64,000 nucleotides of DNA from the NCBI GenBank assembly GCA_964016875.1, contig OZ024724.1, forward strand, positions 48,548,438-48,612,437, read 5' to 3'. Shown one piece after another: positions 51,981 through 63,360 of this stretch. This DNA is from Fallopia convolvulus. Taxonomy: Eukaryota > Streptophyta > Magnoliopsida > Caryophyllales > Polygonaceae. A model generated the notes under the pieces. It was given only the letters and a program-made list of their open reading frames with translations, had not been told where the DNA came from and ran no database searches. The position numbers and the translations under genes are program-made. Each line of letters starts with the position of its first letter. The stretch's first letter is position 1.

Positions 51981-52919
51981 CCTATCACATGATCGGTAAT
52001 GCATCAAGCTAATGACGTTAAACAAGTGCTTCTTGAGAGGCAACCCAAGCTTTAAGTTTAGTTTTTCTTTGTTTTTTAGAATAAGTTTTGTTTTCATCTT
52101 GTTCGGTTTTTGTTTTGTTTTGTTTTGGTTTTGCTCTTGGTTTTAGATAAAGTCGAGAAACAGGTACACGCGGTTCGAGGAAGCCAAGACGCCCTCGCGC
52201 TTGTACGGACCGTGCCCGCGCATCGCCAGCAGCAAGTCGAAGAGGCTGAGCGCGGGATAATCCAGGTGGAGCGCGACCGCAGTACGGGTGCCCAAACGGG
52301 CTAATTTTCTGCGGCCAAAGCGTGGTTAAAACCTGCCAGAGCGTGACCGCGCTCCCATTTAACCAAACCGCGCTCCGATGCGATTTCGGTTCATAAAACC
52401 TATAAAAGATGGACAACCTTCTTTATTCTTTCTCTTCAACCGCTCCGGCTCCCTTCTTCCTCCCCTCTCCTCCATTAAAGCCAAGCTATTCAAGCTTCCA
52501 TTGGAGCGAAATTCATCAAATCAAGGCCGGAATTACACTCCTCATCATCAAACAAGTAAGATTCAACACTCTTTCTTCCAATTTCTAGCAAAAAATTGAA
52601 GTTTTCAAACTAAATCCTTCAAGTTAGGTTTTTACATAAAAACCTCAAGTTAAGGGCTTTTTAGATCGAGATTCTTCAATTTGAGTTTATATTCTTGAAT
52701 TTTAGCATGAGTATGAGTTAGTTTCATGGTTAGATTTAGCTAATTCCATTATTTTGAAATTAATCATATTTTATGCTAATTAATCTAGGTTAGTGGGGGA
52801 AGAAGAGTGTTTGAGTGCTATTATTGTGTATTATTGCTTGTTTGGTGGATTGCTCTTGCCGGGGCAATCGAATTGTGCTTGTTTTGTGGTGTTTGAGTAT
52901 TGTGTAGGTGAATTAAGCC
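51981..52919. other. Spacer before the env-like ORF, with GC-rich repeat copies
   Basis: Copies of a GAGCGCGACCGCGCT-like motif and relatives lie at about 52160-52370 (GGAGCGCGACCGC, AGCGTGACCGCGCTCC, ACCGCGCTCCG). Otherwise A/T-rich, with no gene. A similar motif is in the LTR near 48060-48150 and in the gag-pro linker near 50712-50860. Confidence 0.6.
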
Positions 52920-53626
52920 ATGGGTCATACTAAGGCTCAATCTACCACTCCCCCGAGACCGAGTCGTCCACAAAGAGTGACCCGACAAACTTCATCTAGA
53001 GATCAAGCCATTGTGCCTTCTTCATCCCGTTCTCAAGCTCCGCCTCAACCTCCTTCAACGGGACAAAATATTACTTCGGAATCTCTGGGCATACAGTTTA
53101 GGGAGATGAAGCATTTAGACCGTTTCAGTGAGTTGAAGAAGCATGAAATCCAACCTCCGAGATATATTGATTGGAATTAGATGGAGGATTTGTGATTAGC
53201 TACTGAACTGAGGAAAATTGAGTTTAACAAGAGCTTGCTAGGATTGTTAAGCATGAGATTGCTGGTCTATAGTAGCTTGGTTTTGGAGTTCATGAGCACT
53301 CTAGAGGCTCATATCTTGGAAGGACGATTCATGAATGAGGGTAGATGCACTTTTCAGTTGGGTGGAGTGCAACGGTCCATAACGTTGACAGAGATCAACA
53401 CGTTTTTCAGGTTTCCAAAATATCAACAAAATGTTCCTCGGTGGGAGTCTAGGGCCACTTGGATGAACAATGAACAATGGGCCCAGCTTTTTGGAAGTAA
53501 TGTGTACTTGGTATCGAGAAACAAAAGCTTTTGGGATATCTCACCCGGTGATTCAGATACTTCAGCGGTTCTTTGCTCATTCTATTTCGGGGTGTTTTGG
53601 ATTAGGGTGGAACCCAATTATGACAC
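52920..53626 (+). pseudogene. Athila env-position ORF, broken and truncated
   Basis: ATG 52920 opens MGHTKAQSTTPPRPSRPQRV, a Ser/Pro/Arg-rich start, and stops near 53178. A second frame from about 53235 continues with LVLEFMSTLEAHI, CTFQLGGVQRSITLTEINTF and FRFPKYQ, the same block as in the first element's env-like ORF. The match ends at 53627 where the unrelated ~200-bp repeat begins. Confidence 0.7.
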
Positions 53627-53823
53627 TTAACTTGCATGTACACCCCCACCCCGTTTATGACCCATGGGCTTTCACATACATGGTAAACTTCTTATAATTA
53701 TGGCCAAATTTATTCATACTCAATCATCCAATTTAAATTTTAAACCATCTCAGTATAAAAAATTGAAGTACATACTGCTACAAATAAATCAAGCAATTCA
53801 GAAATCGATTCATATAATAGTCT
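53627..53823 (+). repeat. ~200-bp direct repeat, copy A
   Basis: ACTTAACTTGCATGTACA through ATAATAGTCT matches 57153-57362 at about 90% identity. Copy A cuts the Athila env-like ORF. Confidence 0.9.
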
Positions 53824-54676
53824 TATTATTTAATGACCGATGGTCCAAGTACAACGATCCTATTGGATTAACTATATGATCGAAGTTAAGTTACATTGAA
53901 TGAATTCGTATTCCAAGGGTAGCATTGAGCATGATCAAGTCCCTTACAAGGGCCTGTCTCCTTTACATACCAATTGCAATAGAGAGTTTCGCCACAATAC
54001 TTGTAATCTCTCGTTTGAACATAAACATCAAACTAGTGCAGGAAATTATGGAAGACGAACCCACAATAGTAGTCTGCTGCTATGCCTGGAAAGATTCTAA
54101 ACCCGTACGTTTGGCCAGGTAGAATTTTATGGACCCCATAGTCGAGTCTCTCGTCCTTACAGTGTCCTTGTAGAATCTCTCGAGATTCCAAACCATCGCA
54201 AAATAATCACATCGTTGACCCCATTGTCGGTTCTTCCATCTACTTGAACTTGCAGCAACCCTATTGGATTAAATATATGTAAACATCATTTTTTGGGATG
54301 GAGACATTTGTGAGAAGTGGTTGCCTTGGAGACTTGATGTGCTTTTTTATGATTTGAAATTTGGAATGAGGTAAAAAGGTGTACATTTAAGGTTATTATA
54401 TATGAAGTTGTGGTACATTGGAGATGATTATTATGCGTTGATTGTATCCTCTATAGGAAATTTGACCTATGAAAAAAAAAATCAATCCCTTCTTCTTTTT
54501 CAAATTACAATTAATGTTCAAACTAAATATCATTAAAAACCAAACATTAAATCAATTCAATGAATGACAATTAATACATAATTTAATGAATGTTCTCATT
54601 ACAATAATGTAGACCTTGAAGAAGTATTTTTATCCCTTAAAATATAATTCCTTTTCACATTCCATCCTTCTAATAA
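53824..54676. other. Unassigned sequence between repeat copy A and the TIR element
   Basis: A/T-rich, no gene recognised. Confidence 0.5.
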
Positions 54677-56214
54677 GGAAAATTCGAGATGGTGCCCCTA
54701 GGTTTATTTCTTTTTCAGATGTTGTCCTATGAAAAACGTTATTTCAGATGGTACCCCTGAACTTTTTAAAAAGTGTGGCTCGTACCCCTAATGCTCATTT
54801 CGCTACTTTCTACCAACTTTCTTTGTTACTCCGTCTGTTAGTGTTTTCATTTTTAAAATAAATAACTTCGGAAATGAAGAAGGTAGGAGACAAGGAAGAT
54901 GACGACGACGGAGACGAAGAAGGTGGAGTCGGAAAGCCCAGCCGCCCACTTGCAACCCAAGAACAAACCGGGTTTGACCTAAACAACAACACCATCATTA
55001 ATAGTTCAACTGCACACTTTTTAGCAAAAAAAAATTTAAAAACAAATCCCAAGAGTCGGAATCGAAGAATTTTCCAACTCATCATCGTGCGATTTTTGAA
55101 TATGGAAGAGTGCTGAGGATGATCTTCAAGTTGAAGTTAAATGCATTTTAGGGAAAGGCGGAGATATTGAATTAAGGAGGTGAAGAGAATATCATCTATG
55201 GCCCCCAATTTACAATTTGCTAAACTGGGTTGAATCTGATGAGATTCAAAGAGGGAGGACGACAATATTGAATGAGATTGAACTGAAATTTGGATATTGC
55301 CTGCTCGATGCAATAATCGAGTGTATTTGCAAGCCAACAATATTTTTAAGAAACTAAACCCTAATTATTTATTTAGGTACTCTATCTATTTATTAAAAGA
55401 CGCATCTATATATATTCTATATATATACTAAAGAAGTCAGTTTTCTGACACATGTCGGTCTCACATTCATTACGCCTATGTGTCGCCTTTATATTCAATT
55501 CGCCTATATGGCGCCACATCATCAACACTCTAAAAATATTCAATACTAAATTTAAAAAAGTATATGTGTTATTTTTTATATATATAGATTTGTTACACAC
55601 TAATAACTAAATCTTAGATTCATTCTTATCTCATCCTATTTTTTGATTAGTTATACATTTTATTGATTAATTATAAATTCAAATCTCATATTATAATGAA
55701 AAAATTATATAAGTTAGAATTAACCTTTTGTTTGATATTATATGTATAGATTTTAAATTTAAACATATGTATACAAATTTAAAAATTGCTACGCTAATTC
55801 ATTTTCTTTTAGTAAAGGGAAAAAAATAGTTGATCTTACATTAAAATAATGCGTAAATTTTATTCATATTGGCATAAAAAATCAAACTAAATTATTGTTA
55901 AAATAAATGATTTATATTTGACTAACCCGTACAAGGTACGGGTACTTATGCTAGTTCAACACTAATACACTAATGGAAATTGTATTTGTACCTTTTATTT
56001 TTTGTTATATTTTTCATTTGTTTGTGAAATTATTTATTTCAAAAAAATGAAAAGACTAACGGAGTAACGGAGCAAGAAGGTAGAAATTAAGGAAATGAGC
56101 ACTAAGGGTATGGGCCGAACTTTTACAAACGTTCAGGAGTACCATATGGAATAATTTTTTCATAGGATACCATAAGGAGAAATAGTAAACTCAAGGGCAC
56201 CATTCGGAACTTTC
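54677..56214. mobile_element. Non-autonomous element with ~165-bp terminal inverted repeats
   Basis: 54677-54842 and the reverse complement of 56055-56214 align: GAAAATTCGAGATGGTGCCC against GAAAGTTCCGAATGGTGCCC, then shared ATGGTACCCCTGAAC-type, TGCTCATTTC and TTACTCCGT blocks. Long TIRs suggest a MULE-type MITE, but I find no matching target duplication. A Helitron at 55405-55954 is nested inside. The rest, with a GAAGATGACGACGACGG-type purine-rich patch, is not convincingly coding. Confidence 0.65.
55405..55954 (+). mobile_element. Small non-autonomous Helitron, 550 bp, nested
   Basis: Starts A/TCTATATATATTC and ends with hairpin CCCGTAC, AAG, GTACGGG (55925-55942) followed by TACTTATG and CTAG/T. 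It shares the GGCGCCACATCA and GACACATGTC phrases with the Helitron at 34877, suggesting one family. Confidence 0.75.
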
Positions 56215-57152
56215 TTTTTTATTTTTGAGTCATTTATAGGGTGAATTATTTCCCATTCATAGACAAGAATATGAAAGGGAATTATTTCATCATAAAATAT
56301 CAAACAATCGTGACCATTTAATCCTTGATCGAATCTTGTTATTCATCATGCGTTTCAACATAAAATTTAAGACTAAAAGGCAGTGTGGAGTCGTGAAGAC
56401 AAGCGTCAAAATCACCTTGCAACATCAGAATTTTTTTTTCGCATGCACGCTAGGTTAAAAACAAGTTATCTGGAATCAACCTGTCATAATTTCGAAGTTC
56501 ACCCGGCCCGGTGCTCATCCTTCTTCTCAAACCAAGAGTTTGTGATTACATACCTAAACACCGTAGAGAAAACCAAAGGTTTTTTTTCTTAAGAGTTTAA
56601 ATGTGATTATAATGCAAAATAATACATTATGGAACGAAATTGAAACAAATCATAACAAATTGTATATTTGAGAATAAAAAAGTATATACTATTAAGAATA
56701 TAAAATCTCCCTAAATTTAAAAATTAGGAATAAATAAACCTACTATATTAGCTCTTGAGCTACTCCTCCTATTAAAAAATGCTTTCAGGATGGAACCCCA
56801 TTGCGGCACTTGTGTATTGAGCTTTGTGTGCGCAACTCCAATTTATGGCATGTAGACTATCATCTCTTATTAGAGTAGGGCTGGGTATGGGCATGTTTTC
56901 TAAATGTTGGGATTTGGATAGTAACCCATCCATAATTTGGGTTGAGTTGACAGAAAATAGACTGAGATGCCACCACCCATTATTAGCTTAACTATATAAG
57001 GAGATTAGAATGCTATATCCGTTTGCCCAAGTGCCAATTAGGTCAATAAAGTTCTACTTTCGTGGGCGTATTGAAAATATAAAATGTTCCCACATTTAAA
57101 AATTGGGATTAAACAAGACTACTATATAATCTCTTGAGTTACTCCTCTCATT
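56215..57152. other. Unassigned A/T-rich stretch
   Basis: No gene. A phrase near 56700-56770 (ATAAAATCTCCCTAAATTTAA) is repeated in diverged form near 57080-57150 (ATAAAATGTTCCCACATTTAA), a minor internal duplication. Confidence 0.45.
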
Positions 57153-57362
57153 GTACTTAACTTGCATGTACAACCCCCCCCCCCCCCCCCCATTTATGAC
57201 CCATGGGCTTTCACATACATGGTAAACTTTTCATAATTATGGCCAAATTTATTCATACTCAATCATCCAATTTAAAATTTAAACCATCTCAATATAAAAA
57301 ATAGAAGTACATACTGCTACAAATAAATCAAACAATTCAGAAATCGATTCATATAATAGTCT
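57153..57362 (+). repeat. ~200-bp direct repeat, copy B
   Basis: Second copy of 53627-53823, containing a run of about 18 C in place of the CACCCCCACCCC of copy A. Its right edge coincides with the abrupt end of the copia gag. Confidence 0.9.
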
Positions 57363-59012
57363 CATCTTTTGATCGGGATACCATTGTTGCTTCCCTTTGT
57401 CTTGTTTAGCCGCCCTATGAGTAGAACAACTTGCATTCCACTACCCATAGGGACTTTACCTTTAGACAGAAAGGGAGCATGTTTGGTACCCTGAGTGTTG
57501 GGTGTACAAGCATAACCAATCCTAGACCTGTCAACCTCCTTCACCAATTTCTTTTTATAGTCATTTCTGACTTCTTGAGCCTTTTCAGCAACAAACTCAT
57601 CTAGCCATTTCTTTATTTTAGTCTCATCAACAACTTTCAGATCTTCTAGTTTTTTTGATAACTTAGCATGACTGGGCCTAAGCATAAGTCTTTCTCCTTC
57701 TAAGTTAGTGACTTGTTTCTCCAAGTCCTCAACTTGTTTTTGCAAGTCGACGACCTAGGATTTTGAGTCAAAACATGACTCACAAGCCACTGACTTAGGT
57801 GAAGATATCTTTTCCAGTTCAATATATTTAGAGGACCAGAGTTTGTTATTATTGAAAAGATTGGAAATAGTTTCTTCATTTTCTTCCACTTTTTCTCTTA
57901 ACTCAGTAACTTGAGTCTCAAGTTTTTCGATGATAGCAACCAACTATTCTCTAGACTTTTTAGCAAGAAGAAAATAGAGTTCAGAACCATTTACCTCTTG
58001 GGATGGCTTGTCTTCAATCGCCATACAATAGTTTCCTCTTATCGGCAACACTTCGTCATCATCGTTTGACATATCCCAAGTTGCCATCATTCCTTTGCCA
58101 GCTTCTCCATTTTTTTTGGACATTGCTTGGCAAAGTGTCCTCTTGACATTAATAGCAAATCACTTCCTCCATGTCCTTTCCTTCCTTGCTTGACTCTGAA
58201 GCCTTGACAAGAGCTTTGTTGCGGTTCCATAACCTCTTCATAGCCTTTGAGATGAGAGCAACATCCTCATCTATTCCTTTAGTGTCATCGTCTCCCTAAT
58301 CTAAGTCGAATCCCCTTTTGACTTTCAAAACAATGTTCTTGACTTTCTCCAAGTCATGACGTTCTTCTCTTCTTTGTTGAATACCTCCATACATGATGAG
58401 TTGGCCAACAAGATCCTCCAAGGTCAGCTCCTTGGTTTCCTTTTGTGTAAGCAGAGACGCCGCGACGGTGTCCTAGCTTTTGTTCAATCTAGAGATCAGC
58501 TTGTTGGTTTGCTTCCACTAAGGAAGCTTTTCTCCCAGAAACTCCAATTGATTAATGATAGTTTGGAACCTTGAATGATAGTCCCGGAGAGACTCACCCT
58601 TTCCTTGAAAAATATTCTCATATTCCCTTTCGAGACTTATGATCCTATCTTTCTTGACATCCTCATTCCCTTGATGAAGTCTTTTGAGAGCATCCCAAAT
58701 GTCCTTAGCAGTCTTGTATCCGATATCCTTTTTAAGGTCACCGTCTATGAGAGGATGAAGAAGGACCCTTTTTGCTTTGGAAGTCTTTTCAAGCTTCTTG
58801 AAATCGACATCATCGTACTCAATTGTGGTCTTTTCCGTCTTCCCATCTTTAGCAAGAAAGGTTTCTGGACCAAATTCTATCACTATCCACAACTGACCAT
58901 CCAGAGAGCAGATGTGGGTCTTCATCTGTTCAACCCACCAGTCATACTCTCCAACCTTGAGGATTGGAGGCTTCTAGAAAGAGTCACTCACAACAGTGTT
59001 GGTTGAAGACAT
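57362..59012 (-). pseudogene. Copia gag (UBN2-type), with stops and frameshifts
   Basis: It starts at about 59012 (MSSTNTVV), meets a stop after SF, and continues KPPILKVGEYDWWVEQMKTH. The gag core is TAKDIWDALKRLHQG, IISLEREYENIFQGKGESLR, DYHSRFQTIINQLEFLGEKL (58920-58518). A diverged CCHC knuckle (GHFAKQCPKK) lies near 58110-58150, followed by two coiled-coil stretches (57943-57755 and 57745-57362). Interruptions show it is dead. Confidence 0.82.
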
Positions 59013-59056
59013 TTTCTTGTAAGAAAAGTACTAAAAACACAATCTAGAGCCTTAGC

Positions 59057-59069
59057 TCTGATACCAATT
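59057..59069 (-). other. Primer binding site, initiator-Met tRNA
   Basis: Minus-strand TTGGTATCAGAGC directly inside the LTR, the classic copia PBS. Confidence 0.88.
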
Positions 59070-59769
59070 GTAGGATCGTAAGTAATTAAAACGATTCAGC
59101 GACTCCTACAAAGTTGTCGACTTTGAGTAATATAGTAGCAGAATAAACAAACAAGAAAGATGTTACCAAACTGTAAATGACAAGCGATGTATAGTGGAAA
59201 CTCTTCGTAAACCAACTAGTTTAATTAGAGAAAAACCACTCCCTTCCAAGCTTCTCACTTGGTCAGATTTCAAGAGTCCTTAGACTCACTCTATTGATTT
59301 CTTGAGTGTTACAAAGCTCTCTCGTGTACAAGAATGAATCCCAAACCCTTGAACCATGCTCTACCTTTGCACTCACACTCTCAATCTCATGCTATGTCTA
59401 AGAACGCTCGACCATACCACTTGCATGAATCTCTCGCATAAGTTCACTCTTCCTTTTTCACAAGAATGCAAATTATGCTCAAAAGTGACACACACTCAAA
59501 ATCTTTCCTAATATAACATGCACGCACACACTAAATATTCTAGGAGAATCAAATCATCTTTTTTTTATTTTAGGATTTTTTGTGATGATCTTCTCCATAA
59601 ATAAACGCCCCAACTGTCTGTAAATACGCGTACATGATCTTTGCGTTCCTTACTTAACTATATTTCCTGCCGGCTGGTCATGTCAGTGACTTTGTCGAGT
59701 CGCCGACTCGACTTGCAACTTCAAAGTCACTGACTTCTTGGAACCATCAAAACTCTAAATCTTCTAACA
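59069..59769 (-). repeat. 5' LTR of the copia element, ~700 bp
   Basis: TG...CA ends. The inner border is fixed by the PBS; the outer border is at TCTAACA/ATCGG. No second LTR is in the window. Confidence 0.75.
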
Positions 59770-60060
59770 ATCGGACACCTCTAGCCTCGCCATGCCCTCG
59801 TTCATACGAGCATTAAAGGCCCATGAGACAATAATGTTGGTCTCGTACTTTCCCCGTTACTATCCTTCGGAGAAGATCAGGGCATTTTGAGCCTAGATCG
59901 GCCCCTAGCGCCAGAACCCGAGTAAGGTCACATCAATATTATAAGCAATTTGGGTCTTTAGGTGCTTGTGTTTTGCATCTATGTTTTGCGCAATAAGGAT
60001 AAGCTCATCCCTCATAGTCCGAAATGTATGTTCTTAGGAGATAGGTTTGGATAGCGAGGT
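59770..60060. other. Unassigned stretch between two copia fragments
   Basis: On the minus strand short frames (MRDELILIAQNIDAKHKHLK near 60020-59960, and IIVSWAFNARMNEGMARLE near 59850-59780) hint at an old coding sequence, perhaps retroelement gag. I cannot assign it. Confidence 0.35.
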
Positions 60061-61090
60061 TGGAGAGTGTTTGATCTCGAGGGACATTGGATTTTTGTGT
60101 CTCGTGATGGTGTCTTCTTTGAGACCATTTTCCCATATCGCCAGTCGCCTACTCTTGATTCGCAACCAATAACGAATTTTACTCAGCCCGTCACCTACGG
60201 GTCTAATTTTGAGCTCTTGGGTGTGCCGTCGCCACTCACCGCTGACGAGCCACACTCGGTCTCTCCTAGCCCTACTTCTCTTGTTGACTCCTCCATGTCT
60301 AATCCTTCCGACAACAAGGGGAGATTGCCGACAGAGTCCGTTCGTCGTAGTCAGTGTCACCGACAATACTCCATCCTTCTTTGTGACTTTGTTTGTAATA
60401 CAATTTGCAAGACCAACCCCCTTCTCACTCTACATCAACATCAGAAACGACACTTGGAATGATTCTCCTTTACCTACTCATAAAAAGGCAATTGGATGTA
60501 AGTGGGTATTTCGAATTAAATATAATTCTAATGGGATTATTGAACACTTTAAGGGTCGTCTAGTTGTCCTTAGTAACAAACAAATTGAGGGGATTGACTT
60601 CACGAACGCTTTCACTCATGTTGCAAATATGGATGTTGTTCGAGTTTTCTTATCTGTAGGTGCTATTTGTGGCTGAGAACTTCATCATATGGATGTTTAT
60701 AATGTCTTTCTCCATGGTGATCTTGATGAGGAGTTTTATATGTCTCCTCCATCGGGTTATTCAGGTGTGCCGTCCGGACAGGTTTGCAAACTTAAGAAGT
60801 CCTTGTATGGTTTGCGATAGCTCCAAGGAGTTGGTTCTCTAAGCTTGCCATTGCCCTACGTGGCTTTCGATTTTAGCGGAGTTATGTTGATTACTCATTG
60901 TTCTTGTTCATACCTTGATTTATGTCGATAACCTGATTATCGCAGGTAATGATTCTAGTTTCATCTATATTTTTAAGCAGTATTTGAGCACTTGTTTTCA
61001 TGTAAAGGACTTAGGTACTCTCAAGTACTTTCTTGGTATTTTTTTCTGTCCCAATGCAAATATGCTCGGGTATTGTTTCACAAGTCAATT
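60060..61090 (+). pseudogene. Ty1/copia reverse transcriptase fragment, degenerate
   Basis: Plus-strand frames with stops: AIGCKWVFRIKYNSNGIIE, GIDFTNAFTHVANMDVVR, ELHHMDVYNVFLHGDLDEEF, VCKLKKSLYGLR, and further on a Val-Asp pair typical of YVDD (about 60925) and LGTLKYFLGI (about 61013-61045). It is the N-terminal half of a copia RT. Stops near 60673 and 60819 and frameshifts show decay. No LTR is adjacent. Confidence 0.82.
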
Positions 61091-61293
61091 TTAATTGTAA
61101 GTTACATTTAAAAACTCACAATTTGAAGAAAATAAGCTGAACAAAAATATATTATCACCTCCATTAAACTTACTTCAATCTTCGCGTTCCTCATACAACA
61201 CCACACTAACAAGTTTCATCTAAACAGCACGCATTACATGATAGATATTGATCATCAACTAATGACATCACAAATAAGCCTTTTGCATATAAA
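61091..61293. other. 3' region of the amino acid transporter
   Basis: Short spacer between the copia fragment and the transporter stop codon; presumably 3' UTR. Confidence 0.5.
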
Positions 61294-62939
61294 TTAGCTT
61301 GGAGGCCTAAAGAACTTGAGCTTAAGTCCATTGGTAACAATGCTCCAAATCCCTCCAATTGAGAAGGCCAAACTAAAAGCAATGCCCAGCCACCCCAAAC
61401 TCCAGTGGAAGTACCAATTAAAGCTGCCCCTTGTGGGCTGTTTGAGCAACACCCACATGAAACAAGGGTAAGCAAACGTCACTGGCAACGTCAGCCCTCC
61501 GAGTAGACCCGCTAAGCTGGAGAGGAAAGGGAAAGCCACGCCTATGAGAAGAGAGATGAATCCACACACCACTCTGAACCCAGCTCTGACCCAGATTGAG
61601 CAAGGCCGATTCGTCCTGCTCGTGTAGCTCGCTTCAAAGCTGTCGAAAACGGGCATTGAGTATATTTGGAAGCTGCTCAGGCAGCTGAATACAACTAGGA
61701 GGAATGCCAGTGCAAGAAGTCCTCTTGGAATGTCCTTGCTGTGGAATCCGTATATTGCATTAAGCATCCCTCCTGATGGCATCTGTTGGAAAACAATTAA
61801 GCATGGATTAATTTTCATTCAAATGATATGCCAAGAATTTTGATTTTTTGATCTAGGGGCATTTAATTAACATTGGTATGAACCGAACCGTGAATTAACC
61901 CTCCTTTGATCAATTAACATTGACTTACAAGGTTTCCATAGGCCCAGTAGCCTCCAATGGCGACAGGGAACAAGCACATTGCAATGAAGAAATAAGCAAT
62001 CTTTGCTCCTCTCCACATTGGCATATGAGACGGGTGCTTGAAAGTCGACGGCATTGTGGCCTGAAATTGCAAAAGAACATGTAAAGCCTTCAAAAAAGCT
62101 CCAAGTACAAATGTGTTATGATTTGTTGTATAATAGTAATCCTATAACAAACCTGGATCTCCAAGACTAAATTGTGACCTCGAAACGCAAATGCTATGAT
62201 CCCAAGCGCGTTAAGAGCTGAAAAGAGAGCGGCGGTGGAAGTAGGCATTGTGATGGGATGGTAGGAGATTGGCGGCGGCCTTTGTTGGCTCACTGAGAGA
62301 ACCCAAACCATGGTGGAGTAAATTATAGCCGTTACAGCTCCAATTAGTGAGAGCCCTGCTATTGAATTCAGATTTGGAAGCTGAGACAGAACAATGCACA
62401 AGGAAGTGAACACTAGGTACCACTCCACTGTTGTGAGCGGGTTGGACGAACAAGTCGGCCCACACACTATTTGAAAGAACAGTTTCATGGTCTCTCCACC
62501 CATGAGTATTAGAGCTGTAGCTGTCCCTGCAGATAGATATATTGTCGGAAAGAGCGCGAGCCATTTCCCCAATCTTTCCCCTGCCAACCATGTAATGTAA
62601 TCGGTGAGCAGACATTTATGTACGTACAATCTTGCAATGCTTGTTGGTATGAATTAGGGTGAAGTATGTAGAGACAAAACATGAATCTTGGAGCATTCGC
62701 GGATACGAGTAAATACAGCCGTAAAGCATGCTATATATATATAGCCACAAAGCCTGATACAGAAAAAACTCCTAATAAATGTAGGATTAACCTACGAAGA
62801 CTCACCAAATGCAGCCTCGGCTAGCTCCACATATCTGTTGTATCGTTTCCCGGGGACTGCTTCATGAAGCTGAACTAGTATCCACAGGGTGTAGAGTTGC
62901 CAAATGTAGGCAATGGTCAAAGAAAGTATCCCCCAGCTC
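61294..62939 (-). CDS. Lysine/histidine-type amino acid transporter (LHT8-like), last four exons
   Basis: Proton-coupled amino acid importer of the plasma membrane, Aa_trans family. Exons on the minus strand with GT-AG borders: 62939-62806, 62580-62153, 62060-61929, 61782-61294; phases match throughout (394 codons including stop). Key stretches are SWGILSLTIAYIWQLYTLW, VELAEAAFGERLGKWLALFP, NLNSIAGLSLIGAVTAIIYS, FAFRGHNLVLEIQ, the ATMPSTFKHPSHMPMWRG loop typical of LHTs, and the C-terminus GGIWSIVTNGLKLKFFRPPS. About eight membrane segments are visible. The first ~100 residues are not found up to the right edge, so the 5' exon(s) and promoter lie outside, behind an intron of over 1 kb. Confidence 0.9.
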
Positions 62940-63357
62940 CTACAAATTTATTTGATCACAAATTATTAGTTACACTACTACACTAGTCATGTTTGTCCTT
63001 CAAGAACAAACCGATTCAAAAAGAATCCAATAGTACTACAGAATATAAGGTGCAAATTGTAAGTATGGTGGTTTAGCTTTGGCAATCAATGCACATTTAA
63101 TGTCAAAAGCTTTGATCTTCAAATTAATGAATTATTTAGAAGCAAAGTGATACAAATTGGCTTTAATTGAAAGTGGCATTAAAGTAGGCCATCTGAACAC
63201 TACAAGTGAATGTCTTCCCACTCCTCATCTTTTCAAAAGAAGCAGAATTATGATGAGGTTCCTTGAATGGGCAGCAAGAGCTTAACAAATTGTCAAAGAT
63301 TCGGAAGAAATAAAGAAAAAGCTGAAATGGACTGAACTGAGATACATACTTAGCTAC
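62940..63357. other. Intron of the transporter gene
   Basis: A/T-rich, no exon of the transporter or other gene recognised. The acceptor TTTGTAG at 62946-62940 belongs to the next exon. Confidence 0.55.
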
Positions 63358-63360
63358 TAA

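Larger units (their letters stand above)
47740..53626 (+). mobile_element. Second Athila-lineage element, internally deleted and 3' truncated
   Basis: Plus strand: LTR (about 47740-49111), PBS (49116-49133), gag, protease, a short pre-RT linker, integrase C-terminal scrap, spacer, env-position ORF. RT, RNase H and nearly all integrase are missing between about 51862 and 51880. The env-like ORF stops at the border of a ~200-bp repeat at 53627, and no 3' LTR is seen. The copy needs proteins from elsewhere to move. Confidence 0.88.
57362..59769 (-). mobile_element. 5' part of a Ty1/copia element (LTR, PBS, gag only)
   Basis: Minus strand: LTR 59769-59069 (TGTTAGAAG...CCTACA), PBS complementary to initiator-Met tRNA, then gag to 57362. 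Protease, integrase and RT are missing because the element ends abruptly at repeat copy B. Confidence 0.82.

Noticed and set aside
54677..56214. Matching 9-bp target duplication for the long-TIR element
   Set aside because: The 9 bases outside each end (TTCTAATAA against TTTTTTATT) do not match, so the MULE assignment stays tentative.
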